A stretch of DNA of 7,050 bases. Source: Planctomycetota bacterium. Its GTDB lineage: Bacteria; Planctomycetota; UBA1135; UBA2386. Both the position numbers and the translations under genes were made by a program. The DNA is taken from contig CANGSN010000157.1 of NCBI GenBank assembly GCA_947455805.1, positions 1 to 7,050 on the forward strand. The letters run 5' to 3'. Of the stretch, positions 5,974 through 7,050 are shown one piece after another; the first letter of the stretch is position 1; each line of letters starts with the position of its first letter. A model generated the notes under the pieces. The model was not told the origin of the DNA. It saw only the letters and a program-made list of their open reading frames with translations, and searched no databases.

Positions 5974-6110
5974 GGTGGGGACGCAGCGGCGCGCGCGAAT
6001 TCGGCTCAAGCCGTAGCGTTCGTCCGCTCGATGAGACGGACATCGTGGTCGCGTCGACGACGCGGCTGCAGGCGAATCACTGGAACTCCCGCGAGGGAGG
6101 AGGATCGACG
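5974..6110 (+). other. pilO-pilQ spacer / pilQ leader with several small hairpins
   Basis: This 137-nt gap contrasts with the 10-11 nt gaps earlier in the operon. It holds CGGC-TCAA-GCCG (6002-6013); GTCCG (6022-6026) pairing with CGGAC (6037-6041); and CGATG (6029-6033) pairing with CATCG (6041-6045). The last two compete because they share base 6041 and interleave. It ends with the GNRA-capped hairpin at the ribosome binding site. No clear promoter or T-run terminator is visible. A regulated leader is possible but the stems are short. Confidence 0.4.
6086..6099 (+). promoter_or_regulatory. GNRA tetraloop hairpin overlapping the pilQ ribosome binding site
   Basis: CTCCC (6086-6090) and GGGAG (6095-6099) form a perfect 5-bp stem capped by GCGA, a stable GNRA loop. 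The 3' arm is the first half of the purine run GGGAGGAGGA (6095-6104), which is the pilQ Shine-Dalgarno sequence. Folding would hide part of the site but leave GAGGA (6100-6104), 6 nt from the ATG, free. It could tune pilQ translation; this is inference from sequence. Confidence 0.4.
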
Positions 6111-7050
6111 ATGCAGGCAATGAGGAAGGGAGTCGTTTCCGCGCTGGCGGCCTTGCTGTCGCTGGCGTGGGTGCCGGCGCAGGACGCGCCCGCGACGTTG
6201 CAGCAACCCCAGGCGCTGACGGGAGCGCGCGACGCCCAGAACAAGGACGAGATCCGCAGCGGCGCCGAAGGCGACCGGGCGAATCGCATGACCTTGCGGC
6301 TGAAGGACCGCGATCTGCGCGAGGTCGTGCAGATCATGCAGCGCAAGGCCAACGTCAACATCATCATGGGTGCCGACATCAAGGATGTCACGGTCACCAT
6401 CGACCTGCAGGACGTGCCCTGGCGTCAGGCGCTCGACCTCGTCGCCGAGCAGGCCGGCTGCATCGTCACCGAGTCGTTGCCGGGCGTTCTGAAGGTCGAG
6501 AAGCCGCCGCGCGTCTACTTCGCCTTCGAGAACACCGACATCCAGAAGGTCATCGACACGATCGGCAAGATCTCCGGCGCCAACATCGTCGTTGCGCCCG
6601 AGGTCAAGGGCACGATCACGATCCGCCTCAAGAACATCCCTTGGCGCGACGCGCTCGATGCAGCGGTGAAGACGCTGGGCTTCGTGGTCGTCGAGGAGGA
6701 TCGCGGCATCCTGCGCGTGGTACCGGCTGCGAACATCCAGCAGGACCTCGTCACCAAGACGATCCCGCTGCGCTACGTCCGCCCGGAGTCGACGTTGATG
6801 CCGCTGATCACGTCGGAGTACATTCGCGACCTGCGCAACGTGCAGCCGCTCCAGATCGGCGAAGTGCGATTCACGCTGCTCGACACCCTGCGCGGCATGA
6901 TCACGCCGGAAGTCGGCACCCTGGAGTTCATCCAGGAGACCAACGCGGTGATGGTGAAGGACACCCGCCCGGTGGTGGAGTCGGTGGAGCGCACGATCGC
7001 GATGATCGACACCGAACCGTCGCAGATCCTGCTCGACGTCCGCTTCGTGA
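6111..7050 (+). CDS. pilQ: Type IV pilus secretin PilQ, N-terminal part (cut by window end)
   Basis: The open frame runs from ATG 6111 to the window edge (313 codons, no stop). PilQ forms the outer-membrane ring through which the pilus fibre passes. Residues 1-23 look like a Sec signal peptide (MRK, a hydrophobic Ala/Leu core, then VPA before QD). Residues 24-59 are a polar linker. Two STN-like domains follow in tandem, about 60-130 and 135-205, sharing the pattern hydrophobic strand, D.....V, N.I, a T.T strand, then PWR.ALD. Residues 214-303 match the Secretin_N (N1) domain, with TKTIPLRYVRPESTLMPLI and the repeat-end motif TNAVMVKDTRPVVESVERTIAMID. The sequence stops in QILLDVRFV, the usual entry to the secretin core. 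No AMIN domain is visible. GGGAGGAGGA (6095-6104) lies 6 nt before ATG 6111; another in-frame ATG at 6120 is less well placed. It is probably co-transcribed with pilMNO, although the 137-nt leader could carry its own control. Confidence 0.94.
   Translation, partial: MQAMRKGVVSALAALLSLAWVPAQDAPATLQQPQALTGARDAQNKDEIRSGAEGDRANRMTLRLKDRDLREVVQIMQRKANVNIIMGADIKDVTVTIDLQDVPWRQALDLVAEQAGCIVTESLPGVLKVEKPPRVYFAFENTDIQKVIDTIGKISGANIVVAPEVKGTITIRLKNIPWRDALDAAVKTLGFVVVEEDRGILRVVPAANIQQDLVTKTIPLRYVRPESTLMPLITSEYIRDLRNVQPLQIGEVRFTLLDTLRGMITPEVGTLEFIQETNAVMVKDTRPVVESVERTIAMIDTEPSQILLDVRFV

Noticed and set aside
5974..6020. Possible GEMM (c-di-GMP) riboswitch, because GGTGGGGACGCAGC recalls part of the consensus and the context is pilus genes.
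   Set aside because: The other conserved parts (the AAACC segment, the ACGCAAAGC core and the second arm with its receptor) are missing, and the 5' half would lie inside pilO.
89..6120. Several very long open frames on the minus strand (for example 89-1216, 1024-2340, 2608-3813, 4450-6120).
   Set aside because: They lie opposite well-identified + strand genes, and their translations are rich in Arg/Ala/His/Asp/Val with no family motifs. GC-rich codon bias on the + strand creates stop-free antisense frames.

Overview
This is a GC-rich, gene-dense window. Every supported gene lies on the + strand. Several genes have strong GGAGG-type ribosome binding sites, and gene spacing is tight: a 14-nt overlap, an ATGA overlap, and 10-11 nt gaps. 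Peptidoglycan synthesis genes together with a type IV pilus secretin point to a Gram-negative-type, diderm bacterium. Gene content and protein style fit a high-GC Planctomycetota lineage best in my judgement. Myxococcota or another high-GC phylum cannot be excluded, because no taxonomic marker is present.

Region 1 (1-1150) is cell-wall synthesis: the 3' end of murC (UDP-MurNAc:L-Ala ligase) overlaps murB (UDP-enolpyruvyl-GlcNAc reductase). The murB start is a TTG inside the end of murC with a clear Shine-Dalgarno sequence, so the two are probably translationally coupled. MurB carries Cys where the Escherichia coli enzyme has its catalytic Ser.

Region 2 (1151-2555) is a small regulatory operon: a short ribosome hibernation factor (hpf/raiA type), a nitrogen-type PTS EIIA (ptsN) and an HPr protein (ptsH/npr). 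The order hpf-ptsN-HPr mirrors the proteobacterial rpoN-hpf-ptsN-rapZ-npr cluster, without rpoN or rapZ between them. A 16-bp perfect palindrome lies upstream of hpf, and GC-rich stem-loops lie after murB and after ptsH.

Region 3 (2556-2826) is a noncoding, GC-rich, stop-poor spacer that separates the regulatory operon from the pilus operon.

Region 4 (2827-7050) is the type IV pilus alignment and secretin module: pilM (cytoplasmic actin-like protein), pilN and pilO (inner-membrane bitopic proteins) and pilQ (outer-membrane secretin, cut by the window end). Two departures from the textbook pilMNOPQ order stand out. There is no separate pilP; instead the PilO-like protein is 478 aa, more than twice the usual length, and ends in a beta-rich segment that looks like the periplasmic domain of PilP/GspC. 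PilQ has two tandem STN-like domains after its signal peptide and no visible AMIN domain. The 137-nt spacer before pilQ holds small hairpins, one of which is a GNRA-capped hairpin that overlaps the pilQ ribosome binding site.

I see no RNA genes, mobile elements, CRISPR arrays or phage genes. The region looks like chromosomal core genes with lineage-specific domain architecture.
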